DNA of 6,833 bases from Deltaproteobacteria bacterium (GTDB taxonomy: Bacteria; Desulfobacterota; Binatia; UBA9968): positions 1 to 6,833 of the forward strand of contig JAHFAP010000172.1 in NCBI GenBank assembly GCA_023250495.1, written 5' to 3'. Positions 4,791 to 6,833 of the stretch are shown here, one piece after another. The translations under genes and the position numbers were made by a program. Position 1 is the first letter of the stretch. The number at the start of each line of letters is the position of its first letter. Under the pieces are notes generated by a model. The model ran no database searches, was not told the DNA's origin, and saw only the letters and a list, made by a program, of their open reading frames with translations.

Positions 4791-6162
4791 CGCGGGATTT
4801 TCCGTCGTAGATCCACCTGCCCGGATCGCTCGCATACTCTTCATACGATCCAGGAGCGGTGATGCCTGGAATCTGCGGAATCCAATCTTCTCTCAAAAGC
4901 TCGTCCGGGTCGCCGTAGCTTGAAGCGAGCTTGCGCACTTCGGGATCATCGAGCGCCGTCAGCCGGCCGCTACGGATGACCGCATGCTCCCTGCCGTCTC
5001 TCGCAGTGACGACTAAAGTGGGAAGGAGCAGATGAATGTGCAGGTGGCCGTACAGCAGGCCGCGCTCGCCGGCCCATTTCTCCTCAGGGGCGCGCCACAG
5101 AGTGCCGAATCCCATGTGAATGACGCCTGAGCGGCGCCGCTCCCACTCGAAGCCGCCGGAGGAATGACGCTCGACGTGGCTTGGGCGGAGAATTTTGGGA
5201 TTGGTGCCGATCGCCGCCTCCCACAGATAGAAGAGCCCGGGGCGCGGGAAGCACGGATACTGGGTGCGCCTGCTCTCCTCCAGCAGATCGCGCCAAGCGT
5301 CGCCGTACGCCGCGCCGCCTGAGACTTTGACGATTTGCCCGGCCTCCAGCTCGACCTGGACGCGCGGAAATGCGCGCGAGAAGTGACTGGTGGTGCCGGC
5401 CACGACGCCGGCGGCATTCTCTTTGGCGATCAGAGGAGGCACCGGATGGCTGAAGAGATGGCCGTTGCGCGGAGTGGCGGAGAAGCCGTAGCGGCTGCCG
5501 TCGTAATATTCGTCCCAATAAGTCCAGTTGATGTCCGTCCCTTCCGGGTCCGTCAGACGCGCTCTGCCGCCGCTTCCGTATTCCCAGATAGGCGCCCAGC
5601 TCATTTGGTTGATGAGTAGGTGGAGGTCGAGCGGATAGGTCGTTGAGCGCTGCAAGAAATGCTCCGTCCTGAGCCACGGGATCTGCTCGTAGCGGTGCTC
5701 GCTCTTGGGCACAGGGCCTCCCTTGCCGTGAATGAGCAGGTCATAGCCGCGCCGGGCGGCGAAATCCTCGACAAAAGGCATTCCCTCCCAGCGCCTGGGA
5801 TTTTTCTCCCACGGCTCGCGCCGCATGATGACGCGGACCTCGTCGAGAGAGTCGAACTCCCGGTCGGGATCGCCCATGTCGATGTTCAGAATGTCCACGT
5901 GGGCCCCTTTCTCTCTCAGCGCCTGCGCGACCGCGCGAGGAACCGAAGGGTCATACTCGCGGTCCACCGCGATCAACACTTTGTTTCCGGCGACGGTTTT
6001 TCCGTAGCCGACGAAGCCGACGTGGCTTTCCCGATTCTCCCGCCATCCCGCGAGGGCGTGGGCGATGGGCATGAGTTCTTTCAGCTCAACCGTTCGCCGC
6101 GCCGTGCCACTCCCCGCTTCCTCGTGGGCGTGGATGCCAACTTCCTCACTAACGTCGCACAT
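4783..6162 (-). CDS. M29 aminopeptidase / NicX-like metalloprotein, substrate unknown
   Basis: The 459-residue product resembles the M29 (aminopeptidase T/S) superfamily, which also includes the ring-cleaving dioxygenase NicX. An N-terminal alpha/beta part (KVLIAVDREYDP at 61-72, VAQALREKGAHVDIL at 78-92) precedes a C-terminal domain with AGTTSHFSRAFPRVQVELEAGQIVKVSGG (255-283), WEAAIGTNPK (314-323), GVIHMGFGT (346-354) and a closing HLHIH (373-377). Glu315, His349, His375 and His377 are candidate metal ligands. Members I recall end in His-x-Asp, so His377 is unusual. No signal peptide is seen, so it is likely cytoplasmic. The ATG at 6162 is certain: AGGAGG lies six bases upstream, and the start overlaps the stop of the preceding gene by one base (TGATG). 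The frame extends to 6195, but that start lies inside the other gene. Reaction and substrate cannot be named; peptidase activity should not be assumed. Confidence 0.75.
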   Translation of the reverse strand: MCDVSEEVGIHAHEEAGSGTARRTVELKELMPIAHALAGWRENRESHVGFVGYGKTVAGNKVLIAVDREYDPSVPRAVAQALREKGAHVDILNIDMGDPDREFDSLDEVRVIMRREPWEKNPRRWEGMPFVEDFAARRGYDLLIHGKGGPVPKSEHRYEQIPWLRTEHFLQRSTTYPLDLHLLINQMSWAPIWEYGSGGRARLTDPEGTDINWTYWDEYYDGSRYGFSATPRNGHLFSHPVPPLIAKENAAGVVAGTTSHFSRAFPRVQVELEAGQIVKVSGGAAYGDAWRDLLEESRRTQYPCFPRPGLFYLWEAAIGTNPKILRPSHVERHSSGGFEWERRRSGVIHMGFGTLWRAPEEKWAGERGLLYGHLHIHLLLPTLVVTARDGREHAVIRSGRLTALDDPEVRKLASSYGDPDELLREDWIPQIPGITAPGSYEEYASDPGRWIYDGKSRES

Positions 6163-6833
6163 CAAAATCCTCCTAGGCAGTGATCTAGAATCCACCGCAC
6201 CACGTCGATCCTTCGCGCAAACCAGACTTCAGGAAACGACTTGGCATATTTGATCGACTCCTCGTAAACCTTGCCGGTCGCCGGAAAGGCCATCTGGCAG
6301 TGCATCGCCATCGTCAGCATCTTTGGCTCCTCCAGCGATTCTTCATAGAGGATATCGAACTCGTCTCTGAAAGCCCCCAGCAGATCGCGCGCGGTGATCC
6401 CGCGGCGGTACATGCCGGTGTCGTTGAGCCCGCTGATGGCGTTGCGATAAGGGACTTCCACGATCGGCTTGCCGTTGACGTTGATCAGATACGGGGCGTC
6501 GTCGTTGACGGCGTCTCCGTGCCAGAGAAAGCCTTCTTCGGCGAGCAGCTCCAGAGTGTGCTCCGTGTGGCGCATGCCGGATGAGAGGCAGCCGTAGGGT
6601 CTGACGCCGACCAGATCCTGGAATATCTTGATACAGCTCCTGATCTCTTCCCTCTCCTGCTCCTTGGTCAGAAAGATAGACTGGATGTCTTCGGCGTAGT
6701 TATGGCTCACGATCTCGTGCCCGTCGGCGTGGATCTGCTTGACCGCATCGGGATATTTGATCGCCGCCAGGCCGTTGATGTTAAACGACGCCTTCAGCCC
6801 GTGCTTCTTGAGAATTCTCAGAATCCTCCACAC
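6162..6833 (-). CDS. PuuE-like polysaccharide deacetylase family protein (N-terminus outside window)
   Basis: The frame is open to the right edge, so about 223 C-terminal residues are seen and the true start lies beyond the window. The fold is a NodB-type barrel of the PuuE (cofactor-free allantoinase-like) branch. It shows KASFNINGLAA, DGHEIVSHNYAED (the His-rich second NodB motif), a third motif near VRPYGCLSSGMRHTEHTLELL, GDAVNDDAPYL, a VPYRNAISGLND segment like the PuuE PYxxDxND region, and PKMLTMAMHCQM close to the end. The first catalytic motif (TFDDG-like) would be upstream and unseen. PuuE hydrolyses allantoin, while many relatives act on other cyclic amides or N-acetyl groups, so the substrate is open. 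Its stop overlaps the start of the M29-like gene by one base, which ties the two functions together. Confidence 0.85.
   Translation of the reverse strand: MWRILRILKKHGLKASFNINGLAAIKYPDAVKQIHADGHEIVSHNYAEDIQSIFLTKEQEREEIRSCIKIFQDLVGVRPYGCLSSGMRHTEHTLELLAEEGFLWHGDAVNDDAPYLINVNGKPIVEVPYRNAISGLNDTGMYRRGITARDLLGAFRDEFDILYEESLEEPKMLTMAMHCQMAFPATGKVYEESIKYAKSFPEVWFARRIDVVRWILDHCLGGF
6169..6174 (-). promoter_or_regulatory. Strong ribosome binding site (AGGAGG) within the deacetylase gene end
   Basis: AGGAGG on the minus strand lies six bases before the ATG at 6162 and inside the last codons (Leu-Gly-Gly-Phe) of the deacetylase gene. It decides the start of the M29-like gene and, with the TGATG overlap, indicates translational coupling. 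Confidence 0.85.

Noticed and set aside
5659..6183. Plus-strand frame of 174 codons
   Set aside because: It is antisense to the M29-like gene, which has a perfect ribosome site and family motifs.

Overview
This window is chromosomal DNA from a bacterium of moderately high GC content. It is probably Gram-negative: it carries a sigma-54 type promoter, a secreted DUF3108 protein and a two-subunit isopropylmalate dehydratase. The lineage cannot be fixed from sequence alone. The gene mix and the intergenic repeats fit an uncultured proteobacterial, deltaproteobacterial or NC10-like soil or groundwater organism, but this is a weak inference. All six supported genes lie on the minus strand, so in transcription order the window reads from its right end to its left end.

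Right end (4783-6833): a PuuE-like polysaccharide-deacetylase-fold protein, whose N-terminus lies outside the window, overlaps by one base (TGATG) with a 459-residue protein resembling the M29 aminopeptidase / NicX metalloprotein family. The second gene has a perfect AGGAGG ribosome site inside the end of the first. The two are clearly translated as a unit and probably form a small catabolic module acting on an amide- or ring-containing substrate, which cannot be identified here.

Centre (2541-4720): leuC and leuD encode the large and small subunits of isopropylmalate isomerase for leucine biosynthesis. A good sigma-70 type promoter (TTGAAC, 17 bases, TAGAAT) sits just upstream of leuC. The two genes are separated by 98 bases that hold a nested palindrome of a widespread dispersed type and a GTTNAAGG period-8 array. 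A similar array lies upstream of leuC.

Left (1460-2308): a secreted DUF3108 protein with no ATG in its frame and a possible promoter of its own.

Left end (1-1192): an open-ended gene, present only as its N-terminal 335 codons, encodes a signal peptide, a DNRLRE (CBM96-like) beta-domain and an uninterrupted Gly-X-Thr collagen-like tract that runs off the window. It is preceded by a textbook -24/-12 sigma-54 promoter and, about 90 bases upstream of the predicted start of transcription, by three GTGACA/TGTCAC half-sites spaced exactly 10 bases apart. This looks like an enhancer for a sigma-54 activator. A regulated surface collagen is the most interesting thing in the window.
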